This document shows, one piece after another, positions 1-9,440 of a stretch of 64,000 nt of DNA (position 1 is the first letter of the stretch; each line of letters begins with the position of its first letter). The notes under the pieces were generated by a model that was given only the letters and a program-made list of their open reading frames with translations, did not search any database and was not told the origin of the DNA. Made by a program: the position numbers and the translations under genes. This DNA is from Flavobacteriaceae bacterium MAR_2010_72 (lineage in GTDB: Bacteria; Bacteroidota; Bacteroidia; Flavobacteriales; Flavobacteriaceae): the NCBI GenBank assembly GCA_003550275.1, contig QXCW01000002.1:1736001-1800000 (forward strand), written 5' to 3'.

Positions 1-1806
1 TTTCATACGGTTGTTAAATGCTTTAGTGATATGAGCCATAACAATATTTTTTCCAGTCTTTGAAAGGTCATTAATGATCTGTAATTCCTGAACCTTTCCT
101 TCATGGGTCCCAGACCAACCAAAAACCACCGTATTGGTTTTGATACCGGCAACACCATGAGAAGCGGCTACTTGATACATGCCAAGTTTTAGATCACTAA
201 CTACATTTACTTCAGTCAAAGCTTGTAAACCCTCGGTAGCTAAATCTTTCTGCATTTCAAAAGCAATCTCATTGCGACGCACCAATTCTGGAGTGTCTTC
301 TAAAGTAACAAGTTTTGAAATGGTCAATAACCCACTATTTTGCCCCAACATTTCTGTGAATTTAACAAGATGCATATGTTCTTTTAGGTTGCGAATGAAA
401 AGGATGATAATGGGACGCCAATTTCGAACATGCACTTTTTTTGTGTTTAACCGCAATAAGGCATATCGGCTCAAGTGCATCCAGATACCTGTCGAAGCAT
501 CGCCCCATTGCTGTTCAAGCTTTTTACTAATTAAATACATGAATATTACTGCTTCTAATCCTAGAGCAAATAAAAAAGCCCAAGGATTAATAAGCCACAT
601 CACTACCATGGCAGCAATGGCTCCTAATAAAGAAATATACCAAGGCACATGTATTGTAGGACGATATGAAGGCTCTTTAATAAGTTGTTCAACGGCGGCA
701 CTAACATTTACGGCAACGTAAAGTGTTAAAAACAATACGGATACATATTGGGCAATGGTATTTAATCCTCCTAGAAAAACAGCAGCAATAGCAATAGTAC
801 CACTTATCCATGTGGCAATAGTGGGTTGTCCTGATATTGAAAGCTTGGATAAGAATTTTGGTGCCAAACCATCCATAGATAGTGCCTGAAGTATTCTTGG
901 TCCTCCTAAAATGCTTCCAAAAGCTGATGATAGTACAGCACCCCAAACCGCTGGGTATACTATCCATGGACCAAATACAGCAAGACGTGTCCAAATGGTA
1001 ACGCCTGCTTCTGGGTCTGCCATTTGTTCCAAAGTAAGCGCTCCAGTAATTGCTAAAAGTAAAGGAATGATTAGATAAATAATTGCACCTGTAAGTACGG
1101 CTCCTAGGGTACCTCTTGGAATTGATTTTTGAGGATTCTTTAAATCACCACTTAAACCGATACCTGCTGTAAATCCTGTAACGGCAGGAAAAAATACCGC
1201 AAACACATACCAAAAGCCCTCGGGTGCCGATTGATACGAGGCTTCGATAACTGGTGCATGAAGCTCTTGACTTAATATCCCGATTATCAAAGCTAAAATT
1301 GAAGCGCCTACTACGATCATAATAGGTATTTGCGCTTTTAATACGAGTTTTGCACTCTTACCAGAAAGGGCTGTCACTAATACGATAAAAAAGATGGTTA
1401 ACCCTTGTAAGGCGTTTGGTGGCAATATGCCTCGACTTTCTGGCCAAAGCACCAAAATAGCTTCAGAAAGCCCATAACAATAAAACGTCACACTTAAAGT
1501 ACGGCATAAATATAAGGGGATGCCAATAGCACCTCCTGGTTCTAAACCAAGGCTCCGTGAAATCATATAATACTCACCACCAACACCAACCTTTATATTT
1601 GTAGCGATGGCAGAAGCACTTAATCCTGTAATAAAGGTGATAGAACTAGCCATGAGCACAATTAGAGTCGTCTTTAAAAATCCAACGTTACCAACAACCC
1701 ATCCAAACCTCAAATACATGATAAGCCCAAGTATGGTCAATATACTCGGTGTATATACACCTAAAAAGGTTCCAAATTTGTGTGGCTTTCTACTGGATCG
1801 TGCCAT
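1..1806 (-). CDS. SLC12-like amino acid/cation-chloride cotransporter family permease, 3' end outside window
   Basis: The frame is open from the ATG at 1806 to the window edge (602 residues, no stop), so the C-terminus is missing. About twelve hydrophobic segments fill residues 15-425. They are followed by a long soluble C-terminal part of at least 175 residues. The N-terminus reads GVYTPSILTILGLIMYLRFG, the first-helix signature of the APC superfamily branch that includes the cation-chloride cotransporters (SLC12). The long soluble tail also fits SLC12 rather than simple amino acid permeases, which end soon after TM12. Seen: membrane topology and motif. Inferred: inner-membrane symport, substrate unknown. 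It is divergent from the S41 peptidase at 2097 with about 290 bp between the two start codons. An amino acid permease is the alternative. Confidence 0.8.
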   Translation of the reverse strand, partial: MARSSRKPHKFGTFLGVYTPSILTILGLIMYLRFGWVVGNVGFLKTTLIVLMASSITFITGLSASAIATNIKVGVGGEYYMISRSLGLEPGGAIGIPLYLCRTLSVTFYCYGLSEAILVLWPESRGILPPNALQGLTIFFIVLVTALSGKSAKLVLKAQIPIMIVVGASILALIIGILSQELHAPVIEASYQSAPEGFWYVFAVFFPAVTGFTAGIGLSGDLKNPQKSIPRGTLGAVLTGAIIYLIIPLLLAITGALTLEQMADPEAGVTIWTRLAVFGPWIVYPAVWGAVLSSAFGSILGGPRILQALSMDGLAPKFLSKLSISGQPTIATWISGTIAIAAVFLGGLNTIAQYVSVLFLTLYVAVNVSAAVEQLIKEPSYRPTIHVPWYISLLGAIAAMVVMWLINPWAFLFALGLEAVIFMYLISKKLEQQWGDASTGIWMHLSRYALLRLNTKKVHVRNWRPIIILFIRNLKEHMHLVKFTEMLGQNSGLLTISKLVTLEDTPELVRRNEIAFEMQKDLATEGLQALTEVNVVSDLKLGMYQVAASHGVAGIKTNTVVFGWSGTHEGKVQELQIINDLSKTGKNIVMAHITKAFNNRMK

Positions 1807-2096
1807 GAAGTAAGGTCTTTTGTTTTTATCTCATAACCTCAATTAAAGAGCTTAAATAAATATAAAATATATTTATTGAAAACCTCTTTATGATCATAAA
1901 GTACAATTTAAGCATCACTAATGCAAAGTATTACAAGGATTAAAAAGTGATTGTGAGAGGTTGTATTCCAAAAACTACTACACGTGAGACAATTCCTAGT
2001 ATTATTACTTTTAGACTAGTAAAAGCTCTTGTATATTTTGTATATTTAAATCCCTTCTTCCGCAACCAACTGACCTCTTTTTTTAAATTTTCAAAA

Positions 2097-5000
2097 ATGA
2101 GAATACCAATTTTTTATTGCGCACTTTTAATGGGCATTGTATGCCATTTTCAATCGTATGGGCAAATCGATGCTCGGTTAATGACCCATATCGATATCTC
2201 CAAAAACCATATAGCCTTTGTCTATGGTGGTGATATTTGGATCTCTCCAAGAGCTGGCGGACAAGCAATCCAGCTAACCCATTCTCAAGGAGAAGAATCC
2301 TATCCACGGTTTTCACCTGATGGCACCCAAATAGCCTTTTCAGCGAGTTATAATGGCAATGTAGATGTCTACACGATGCCCGTTCAAGGAGGTGTACCTA
2401 TTAGGGTTACTTATGCCTCGTTTTACGACCGCATGCTCGATTGGCATCCCGATGGCAAACGCCTCTTATTTGCTTCGCGCAGAGAAGCCCATACACCAAA
2501 CGTCAATGAGCTATTTATGGTTTCGGCTAAAGGCGGGCTTCCACAAAAATTAGAACTTCCATATGGTGAACTCGCCAAATTTAGCCCAGATGGCAAACAA
2601 TTGGTCTACATTACAAAAATTACAGAAAACTACCCTTTTAAACGCTATCGTGGCGGTTTAACGTCAGATATCCTTATCTATGATCTGGAGAGCAAGCGCG
2701 TAGAACGCATTACTACCGATGAAGCCAATGATGGAAGACCAACTTGGTCGGGTACAAAAATCTATTTCTTATCAGACAACGATGCCAATTTAAGACGAAA
2801 CATTTGGGAATACGACACCCAAACAAAAACAAGCAAGGTACTTACCCGCATTTCCGATTTTGATATTGGTTTTTTTAGTGCTTATCAAGGTGATTTGGTT
2901 TTTGAATCTGGTGGGACACTATACCAATTAGTAGGTGGCCAAGGTGAACCACAAAAACTAAACATACATGTAGTCTCTGATTTGTCATTAGAAATGCCTC
3001 AAATCAAAAATGTATCTGAACAAATTGGAAGTGTTTCGCCATCCCCAGACGGCAATCGGGTTGTCATTGAAGCTCGTGGTGAACTCTTTAATGCACCTGT
3101 AAAAGAAGGTGTCACTATCAACCTTACCCATTCCAGTGGCGCCTATGATCGCGAACCTGCATGGTCGCCAGATGGGGCCTCTATTGCATATTGGAGTGAT
3201 AAGGATGGTGAATACCAACTTTATATTCAGCCTACAGATAAAACGGCAGCAGCAAAACAGCTCACCCAGTTCAAATCAGGGTTTGGCTATACGCTCTATT
3301 GGTCGCCTGATAGCAAGCACATTGCCTATATCGATGAAAAAAACAACATCAACATTATTGAGGTCGCCTCTAAAAAGTTGACCAAGGCTGATAATAGTAA
3401 ATACCATATGGGCCATAACGGTCGATTTAATTATAGCATCAACTGGTCACCAGATTCTAAATGGATTACCTATCGTAAACAGGTTGACAACACCAATTCA
3501 GCACTATTTGTCTATAATCTGGCTCAAAATAAAGTTAGTCAAATTACCAGTGGGTATTATTCTGATTATAATCCCGTATTCGATGTAAAAGGTGAATTCA
3601 TTTATTATTTAACCGATAGAGCCTTTAATTCGGCTTACAGTGGTTTAGGTGATGGTACGTGGATCTATCCCAACAATACCCAAATAGCGGCTATGGCACT
3701 TAACAGTACGGTGACTTATCCACTATTTGCTAAAAATGACACGCTTACCATTGGGTCAGCAAAAAAACCTAAAGAAGACGCTAAAGATAAACCTAAAGAC
3801 GATAAAAAGGATACTTCAAAAGAAGCAACCACTACCATCAACCTTCAAGATACCGAATCACGCATAACTCTACTCCCCATACCCGCAGGTAACTACCGTC
3901 AGCTTATAAGTTTTGATGGTAAATTGGTTCTTCATCAATATCCAATCACTGGTGACAATGACGGCAATCCAAGCCTTAAGTATTATGATTTTGACAAGCG
4001 TGAAGTTAAAACCATTATGGAAGGTGTAAATGCCGCTGAAAAAACTGGAGATGGTAAGTCCCTTTTGGTTGTCTCTAGAGGAAAATGGGGCATCATTGCA
4101 CCCAACGAAAACCAAAAGCTCGAAAAGCCAATTCCCACCTCGCAACTACACATGCAATGGGTAGCTAAAGAGGAATGGCAGCAAATCTTCAACGATACTT
4201 GGCGCAGATATCGCGATTTCTTTTATGATAAAAACATGCAACAGGTTGATTGGGATGCTATGAAAAAACGTTACGGCACACTTATCAAAGATGCACGGAC
4301 CCGTTGGGATGTTTCAACTTTACAGTCTGAAATGCAGGCCGAACTCAGTGCTGGTCACACCTATACTAGAGGAGGAGATACAGAGTCCGTAAAGCGCGTA
4401 GAAACTGGTTATTTAGGTATTAATTGGGGGCAAGATAGCAAGGGCTACTTTATCTCTAAACTTGTTACTCCAGCAGTTTGGGATACCGAAGTCCGATCTC
4501 CTTTAGATCGCCCCGGTTCAAACATCCGCGCAGGAAATTACATTCACGCAGTCAATGGTATTGCTTTAAACCCTAATCAGGATCCCTATGCCGCCTTTGA
4601 TGGTTTAGCAGGACAAACCGTAGCCTTAAGTATCAGTTCAACTGGTAATCCTAATGACGCCAAAGACCATATTGTTGAACTCTTAAGGCAAGGTGAAGAA
4701 GCACAGTTGCGTTATTTGGCCTGGATAGAGGCTAATAGAAAAAATGTAGAAACCCTGTCTAATGGTAAGCTAGGATATGTTTATATGAGCAATACGGGTG
4801 GGCAAGGTCAGTTAGAATTGGTTAAAATGTTCTACGGACAATTGGATAAACAAGGCTTTATTATTGATGAACGTTTTAATGGAGGTGGGCAATTGGCCGA
4901 TCGTTTTTTAGAACTCATGACACGACCTTCCATTTACAATCTGTATTGGCGTCATGGCGAAGCCATACGAGCTCCACAAAAAACGAATACTGGCCCTATG

Positions 5001-5387
5001 GGTATGCTTATCAATGGCTGGGCAGGTTCTGGTGGTGATGCCTTACCTTGGGCCTTTAGAGAATTAAATGTTGGCCCCATCGTAGGGGAGCGGACCCTTG
5101 GTATTTTGGTTGGTCCAGCTACGGGTCATGGTCTTATTGACGGGGGTGGTATTACGGTGCCGGGAGCACGTCTGTACCTTAACAATGGCCAATGGTTTGA
5201 TGAAGGCGTTGGTGTTAGGCCAGATATTGCAGTCTGGGATGATCCTAACCTTTTAATGTCAGGACGCGATCCACAGCTCGAGCGCGTGGTAAGTGAAGTA
5301 CTTAAACAAGTTACCCCTGCAACCAACAGCATTACACCCCCGCCCGCTATGGAAGATCGTACTGCCAAGGGCTTACGAAAAAATTAA
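2097..5387 (+). CDS. Tricorn-like S41 family peptidase with N-terminal beta-propeller
   Basis: The frame is open from 1947, but the ATG at 2097 is chosen because a signal peptide follows directly (MRIPIFYCALLMGIVCHFQSYG), giving 1096 residues. Residues about 30-550 carry repeated WD40/PD40-like blades (SPDG, WSPDSK, ISPRAG motifs). A Lys/Asp-rich linker lies near 556-580. A PDZ-like segment lies near 770-835, and the S41 core follows. Tricorn proteases use a Ser/His pair plus a nucleophilic Ser; here His754 (AGHTYT) and Ser978 (WAGSGGD) fit. The exported location implies periplasmic or surface digestion of peptides, not the cytosolic role of archaeal tricorn. Stands alone, with a terminator downstream. 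Confidence 0.9.
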   Translation: MRIPIFYCALLMGIVCHFQSYGQIDARLMTHIDISKNHIAFVYGGDIWISPRAGGQAIQLTHSQGEESYPRFSPDGTQIAFSASYNGNVDVYTMPVQGGVPIRVTYASFYDRMLDWHPDGKRLLFASRREAHTPNVNELFMVSAKGGLPQKLELPYGELAKFSPDGKQLVYITKITENYPFKRYRGGLTSDILIYDLESKRVERITTDEANDGRPTWSGTKIYFLSDNDANLRRNIWEYDTQTKTSKVLTRISDFDIGFFSAYQGDLVFESGGTLYQLVGGQGEPQKLNIHVVSDLSLEMPQIKNVSEQIGSVSPSPDGNRVVIEARGELFNAPVKEGVTINLTHSSGAYDREPAWSPDGASIAYWSDKDGEYQLYIQPTDKTAAAKQLTQFKSGFGYTLYWSPDSKHIAYIDEKNNINIIEVASKKLTKADNSKYHMGHNGRFNYSINWSPDSKWITYRKQVDNTNSALFVYNLAQNKVSQITSGYYSDYNPVFDVKGEFIYYLTDRAFNSAYSGLGDGTWIYPNNTQIAAMALNSTVTYPLFAKNDTLTIGSAKKPKEDAKDKPKDDKKDTSKEATTTINLQDTESRITLLPIPAGNYRQLISFDGKLVLHQYPITGDNDGNPSLKYYDFDKREVKTIMEGVNAAEKTGDGKSLLVVSRGKWGIIAPNENQKLEKPIPTSQLHMQWVAKEEWQQIFNDTWRRYRDFFYDKNMQQVDWDAMKKRYGTLIKDARTRWDVSTLQSEMQAELSAGHTYTRGGDTESVKRVETGYLGINWGQDSKGYFISKLVTPAVWDTEVRSPLDRPGSNIRAGNYIHAVNGIALNPNQDPYAAFDGLAGQTVALSISSTGNPNDAKDHIVELLRQGEEAQLRYLAWIEANRKNVETLSNGKLGYVYMSNTGGQGQLELVKMFYGQLDKQGFIIDERFNGGGQLADRFLELMTRPSIYNLYWRHGEAIRAPQKTNTGPMGMLINGWAGSGGDALPWAFRELNVGPIVGERTLGILVGPATGHGLIDGGGITVPGARLYLNNGQWFDEGVGVRPDIAVWDDPNLLMSGRDPQLERVVSEVLKQVTPATNSITPPPAMEDRTAKGLRKN

Positions 5388-5406
5388 ATATAAAAGCTAA
5401 TCTATC

Positions 5407-5441
5407 AAAACGAGGCTGTAGGTAACTATAACCTCGTTTTT
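5407..5441. terminator. Hairpin terminator between convergent genes
   Basis: The arms AAAACGAGG and CCTCGTTTTT pair over nine bases around a 16-nt loop and end in a T run. It lies between the convergent S41 peptidase and LytTR genes and could serve both directions. Confidence 0.7.
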
Positions 5442-5575
5442 GATATTGAGCAATATAGTAACCATAATACTATTGAACCTAACCCTAAAATTGACCAATT
5501 TTGGAATATTTACTTAAATGACTAGTCATGCTAAAACAAACGAATACTTTTATTTTTGAATGGTATTTTGCTTTT

Positions 5576-6334
5576 TCAAGAGCCTGTTGAATCCACTATT
5601 TGTAAAAATTGGTTTAAATAGTGCTTACCTATAGGTAATTCCTTTTTGTTAATTTCAACCAATTCATGTGTATATGATTTGATCTTGTTGATTGGAACAA
5701 TGAACGATCTATGAATACGGACAAATTTATTTTTATCGATCATCGTTTCAATGGCAGATATGGTTTGTCTGCAAAAATGCATTTTATCGTTAGTGAATAT
5801 TTTTATATAATCTTTATCACTCTCGATGTAAAGAATCTCATCTAAAACAATTCTTACCTGTTTTCTATCAATACGGAGATAAATTGAATCAATTCCAGAT
5901 TTCTTTTCTAACTCAAATGGTTCATTAGTAAGTAGAGCATTTTCATAGCCAGGCAAGGCTTTATTTACTGCCTTTAGAAAGCGGTCAAACCGTATTGGTT
6001 TCAGCAGATAATCTACAGCGTCTAACTCAAAGCCATCCAAGGCATATTCTTTAAAAGCAGTTGTAAAAATTACTTTTGGTGGGTTTTTAAGAGATTGTAT
6101 CAATTCGGTCCCTAGGAGTTCAGGCATTCTAATGTCCAAAAAAATAATATCAACCTCATTGGATTGAAGAAATACAAACGCCTCAATGGCATTACTACAT
6201 TCCCCAACCAATTGCAAAACCGGTAATTTTGTAAAATAACGCCGCAACACATCTCTAGCTAACGGTTCGTCATCTACAATGAGACATTTTGATTTTATAT
6301 TATCATATGGTTTCATATTCTTGAAAGGATTCAT
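5576..6334 (-). CDS. LytTR-family response regulator
   Basis: The product has 252 residues. The receiver domain spans about residues 15-130 with the acidic pair Asp21-Asp22 and the phosphoacceptor Asp67 in IIFLDIRMPE. A LytTR DNA-binding domain follows from about 150 (EILYIESDKDYIKIF ... FVRIHRSFIV). It overlaps the histidine kinase gene upstream by 32 nt, so the two are translated together and form a LytS/LytR-type two-component pair. The ATG at 6316 is a possible shorter start that would still leave a 14-nt overlap. Targets cannot be told from the window. Confidence 0.93.
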   Translation of the reverse strand: MNPFKNMKPYDNIKSKCLIVDDEPLARDVLRRYFTKLPVLQLVGECSNAIEAFVFLQSNEVDIIFLDIRMPELLGTELIQSLKNPPKVIFTTAFKEYALDGFELDAVDYLLKPIRFDRFLKAVNKALPGYENALLTNEPFELEKKSGIDSIYLRIDRKQVRIVLDEILYIESDKDYIKIFTNDKMHFCRQTISAIETMIDKNKFVRIHRSFIVPINKIKSYTHELVEINKKELPIGKHYLNQFLQIVDSTGS

Positions 6335-7466
6335 TTTCCATATTGGTTTCCACAGAATCTTTACTGTCTAATTCAATATTGAGGTTAACAATAAAAACAT
6401 CAACGTCGTCCTTAACTTCTAAAGCATGCTTGTTAGGGTATAACAAGGCTAAACGCCGTCGTACATTTTCAATTCCTGTTCCTTTTCGGTATTTGTCAGA
6501 AGCTATCATGTTTTTTTTACCATTCATCAATTTTATTGAAAATGTAGTTCCCTGAAGTTCAGATTTTATATTAATCCAAGGATTGTCGATCATTTTGCTT
6601 GCACCATGTTTAAAACAGTTTTCAACCAAAGGGAGCAAAAGTAGAGGAGCAATTAGTTGGTCTCCTGTACTGTTTGGAAACGAATAATGTAAATCAAGTT
6701 TATTATCATACCTTATTTTTTCCAGATTAAGATAATCTACTACCATTTGCAGTTCATTTTCTAGCGGAACCCAATCTTTCTTGCCTTCATCCAAAATGTA
6801 ACGAAGAATATGTGAAAGTTCCAAGATCATTTTTGCACTTTTTGGAGATTCCTCCTGTGCCTGTGAGTAAATGTTGTTTAAAGTATTAAACATAAAATGG
6901 GGTTGCACTTGGGCCATTAGAAGCCGAAGCTGTGCCTCGGAGTTTTCTTTTTGTAGTTGTTGGTTACGCAAGGATTTTAAATAGTAATGCTTGAACATCT
7001 TAAAACTGGAGGCCAAAGCGACAGCTGTAATGGAACCTTGTATACTGCCAAGATAAGCCATGAAGAATTTTTGATATAAGGTTGTGGTAGTTAAGAATAG
7101 TTGAGCGGTAGAAATCCAAGGGACTTTATCCCAGGGAATATTGATAAGCACAATGGCATGAACCAATAAGGCAACAAAATAGAAAAAGATAAACCATAAT
7201 GCACCTTGAACATACTTCTGCCTAAAAACATAATATGGCAATATAAAATAAAGGGTAGGGTAGACAAGAAATGTTTGAGGGAAAAGGAAAAAGAAAGTTT
7301 CGATAATAGATTTCCAAAACTCCGGAAATTTCCCGGTGGTCATATAGATAACGGGATTAAGTTGACGTGTTATGGCAAAATAACCGCCCCAAAAAAACCA
7401 AAAAAGCAAATGTCGGCCAAAACGATACCAGTTCTTATCCGATAGTATAAATTCCCTAACTGACAT
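6303..7466 (-). CDS. LytS/YpdA-type sensor histidine kinase
   Basis: The product has 387 residues. Four hydrophobic segments lie within about residues 18-155, with almost no extracytoplasmic loop. A short coiled coil leads to the His_kinase (PF06580-type) domain with phosphoacceptor His190 in AQVQPHFMFNTLNN. An ATPase domain follows, with the N-box-like LVENCFKHG and a GTGIENVRRR G-box. The lack of a large sensor loop suggests it senses something in or near the membrane, as is common for flavobacterial LytS-type kinases. It is the first gene of the operon with the LytTR regulator. Confidence 0.93.
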   Translation of the reverse strand: MSVREFILSDKNWYRFGRHLLFWFFWGGYFAITRQLNPVIYMTTGKFPEFWKSIIETFFFLFPQTFLVYPTLYFILPYYVFRQKYVQGALWFIFFYFVALLVHAIVLINIPWDKVPWISTAQLFLTTTTLYQKFFMAYLGSIQGSITAVALASSFKMFKHYYLKSLRNQQLQKENSEAQLRLLMAQVQPHFMFNTLNNIYSQAQEESPKSAKMILELSHILRYILDEGKKDWVPLENELQMVVDYLNLEKIRYDNKLDLHYSFPNSTGDQLIAPLLLLPLVENCFKHGASKMIDNPWINIKSELQGTTFSIKLMNGKKNMIASDKYRKGTGIENVRRRLALLYPNKHALEVKDDVDVFIVNLNIELDSKDSVETNMENESFQEYETI

Positions 7467-7703
7467 ACATACCTTTATTTTATTATAAATGTATATAAAT
7501 AAATGCCACGCTAGAATTTTAACTACAAAAATAAATCATCTTACGACAGACAACCAATAAACTACGACGAATGAGTTTAATCCGCTCATATTTAGTCTCT
7601 ATCGCTTTTGGTTACTGTTCTGCCGCTATGCAACTTTTAGCATCATAGTTACCACTACATTTAATCATATTTTTTGACTGTAAACGAAAAAAATCAAAAC
7701 ACC

Positions 7704-8540
7704 ATGAAAAGAAATCTGCTTACTATAAACTACCTCATAAGATTAGTGACTCTTTTAGTTGTATTGTTAATGACTGTTAGCCTACAAGCGCAAATTATAT
7801 ATACTGATATTGAACCGGATTTTACTGGTGAAAATCTTGGAGATAGTTACGACTTGAACTTAAACAATGATCAAATTGTTGATTATAATTTGTGGTCCTC
7901 TACGAATGAAAAATGGACCTTCTTTATAATATGGAATCCAAATGGCGCCAATAGCGTTCTGTCAATTTCTCCCTTTTATACTTACGCCGTCCCTTTAGAT
8001 AAAAATTGGGAGATTTTTAATCTCTCGGGGTATAAAAATGGTGAATACTATGAAGCTCATGGGATTATTAGCTTAGAAGAATGCTATGGGATAGTTTGTT
8101 ATTATGATTACAATTATGATTGGAAAGATAAAAACGACAAGTATCTCGGACTAAGGTTTCTTATAAACGGGCAAACACATTACGGATGGGCTAGATTAAA
8201 TGTTTCAAGCACAAGTCAATGGACTATTATGGATTATGCATATAATGCAACACCTAATCAGCCAATATATTCTGGCCAAAGGGTTTTAGATTTGGAAGCT
8301 TCAGATTTTAAAACTGTTCGGGTTATCTCGGCTAAAGGACATATCTCCATACTCAATCTTTCTGACCGTACTAACTACACTTTGTATAATATTCATGGAC
8401 AACAGCTCTTAAAAGGTCATTTGGAACCCAGTAATTATAACATAGACGTACATCATCTTGCATCTGGACTTTATGTTATCGAGCTAATTGACCAAGGTTC
8501 TAGCGCAATTGTAAAAAAGAAAATATTCATTCCTCTATAG
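7704..8540 (+). CDS. Secreted protein with type IX secretion C-terminal sorting domain
   Basis: The ATG at 7704 gives 278 residues beginning with a long signal peptide ending near SLQAQ. The frame extends 30 nt upstream only through a TTG. The central body starts YTDIEPDFTGENLGDSYDL and includes YLGLRFLINGQTHYGWARLNV. The last 75 residues form a type A T9SS sorting domain (YTLYNIHGQQLLKGHL ... LASGLYVIEL), so the mature protein should be exported across the outer membrane. The body is repeated in the lipoprotein at 12008, which lacks the sorting domain. Function of the body is unknown. Confidence 0.85.
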   Translation: MKRNLLTINYLIRLVTLLVVLLMTVSLQAQIIYTDIEPDFTGENLGDSYDLNLNNDQIVDYNLWSSTNEKWTFFIIWNPNGANSVLSISPFYTYAVPLDKNWEIFNLSGYKNGEYYEAHGIISLEECYGIVCYYDYNYDWKDKNDKYLGLRFLINGQTHYGWARLNVSSTSQWTIMDYAYNATPNQPIYSGQRVLDLEASDFKTVRVISAKGHISILNLSDRTNYTLYNIHGQQLLKGHLEPSNYNIDVHHLASGLYVIELIDQGSSAIVKKKIFIPL

Positions 8541-8586
8541 GCTATTGACACTAATTATCAATGTATAATTTTTGAAACTATTAACT

Positions 8587-9423
8587 ATGAAAACACTACC
8601 TCTCTTATTAGTCCTTATGCTTTCAATAATTCTGATAAACTGCTCAAGTGATGACGAAAACCTTCAACCTGTAGTAATAGAAAACCCTAATCCACAGGAT
8701 AACACACTAATTGATTATGACATACCAATGGAATCCTTAACCGATATCGGTGCTATAGCTATAACAGGGTATCCTAAAATACTTAAAAGATTCGAAAATG
8801 GTATTCTTAATTATTGGGCCCACTATTACTTTAGACCTGATGGAAATATGCTTAAAGTAAACTTTGGATTCTCAAATTCTATATCAGAAATAAGTGACTA
8901 TATCTACCAATACGATGATGAAGGGAAAATGGTGAAATTTATTGGTGATGGTTCATTAAACCAATACTGGGATAATGGTAGAATCATTAAGGCCGAATAT
9001 TATAATCATTGGTATGGAAGTTTCGATATCATATACGATTACAACGACAAGGAGCAATTGACTCAAAAATCTGTAAAATATACTAGCTATAATCCCATCT
9101 ATGTTGAAAAATCCAATTATTCCTACTATGATGATGGTAATTTAGAATCCATTGTTTACGAGGAGGGTTATGATGGAAGTGGTATTATCGATTATTCTTA
9201 CAAATTTAATTTTGTCAATTACATTGAGTCTCGAAATCTGTTTTTAGACTTACAAATCATTCCAGGACAAAGAGAACTACAGCAGTTTCCTAGTTCTAAA
9301 GGTTTTAGAGATACTACATACCCAAATTACAATTACATAACTTATAATTATAAATACGATGGCAATGGAAGAGTCATCGAAAGAACATACGGTGACACCA
9401 AAATTGTGTATGAATATTATTAA
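8587..9423 (+). CDS. Lipoprotein of unknown function (family B, copy 1)
   Basis: The ATG at 8587 is chosen because it begins a lipoprotein signal (LLVLMLSIILINCSSDDE, lipobox Cys at 21). The product has 278 residues, rich in Tyr and Asp. Short repeats such as YQYDDEGKMVKF, DNGRIIKAEYYN and YDYNDKEQL resemble RHS/YD-type beta repeats. It is a clear paralogue of the lipoprotein at 11147, and both end with FGRVI/NGRVI ... YEYY. The downstream gene starts 17 nt later. No function can be assigned. Confidence 0.8.
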   Translation: MKTLPLLLVLMLSIILINCSSDDENLQPVVIENPNPQDNTLIDYDIPMESLTDIGAIAITGYPKILKRFENGILNYWAHYYFRPDGNMLKVNFGFSNSISEISDYIYQYDDEGKMVKFIGDGSLNQYWDNGRIIKAEYYNHWYGSFDIIYDYNDKEQLTQKSVKYTSYNPIYVEKSNYSYYDDGNLESIVYEEGYDGSGIIDYSYKFNFVNYIESRNLFLDLQIIPGQRELQQFPSSKGFRDTTYPNYNYITYNYKYDGNGRVIERTYGDTKIVYEYY

Positions 9424-9440
9424 CAATTAAATTTAAACTT

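Noticed and set aside
179-721. Plus-strand 180-codon frame at the left edge
   Set aside because: It is the complementary strand of the permease gene, which has clear membrane segments and family motifs.
2030-2046. Promoter box near TATATTTTG before the S41 peptidase gene
   Set aside because: Spacing is off by one base from TAnnTTTG and no correctly spaced TTG was found.
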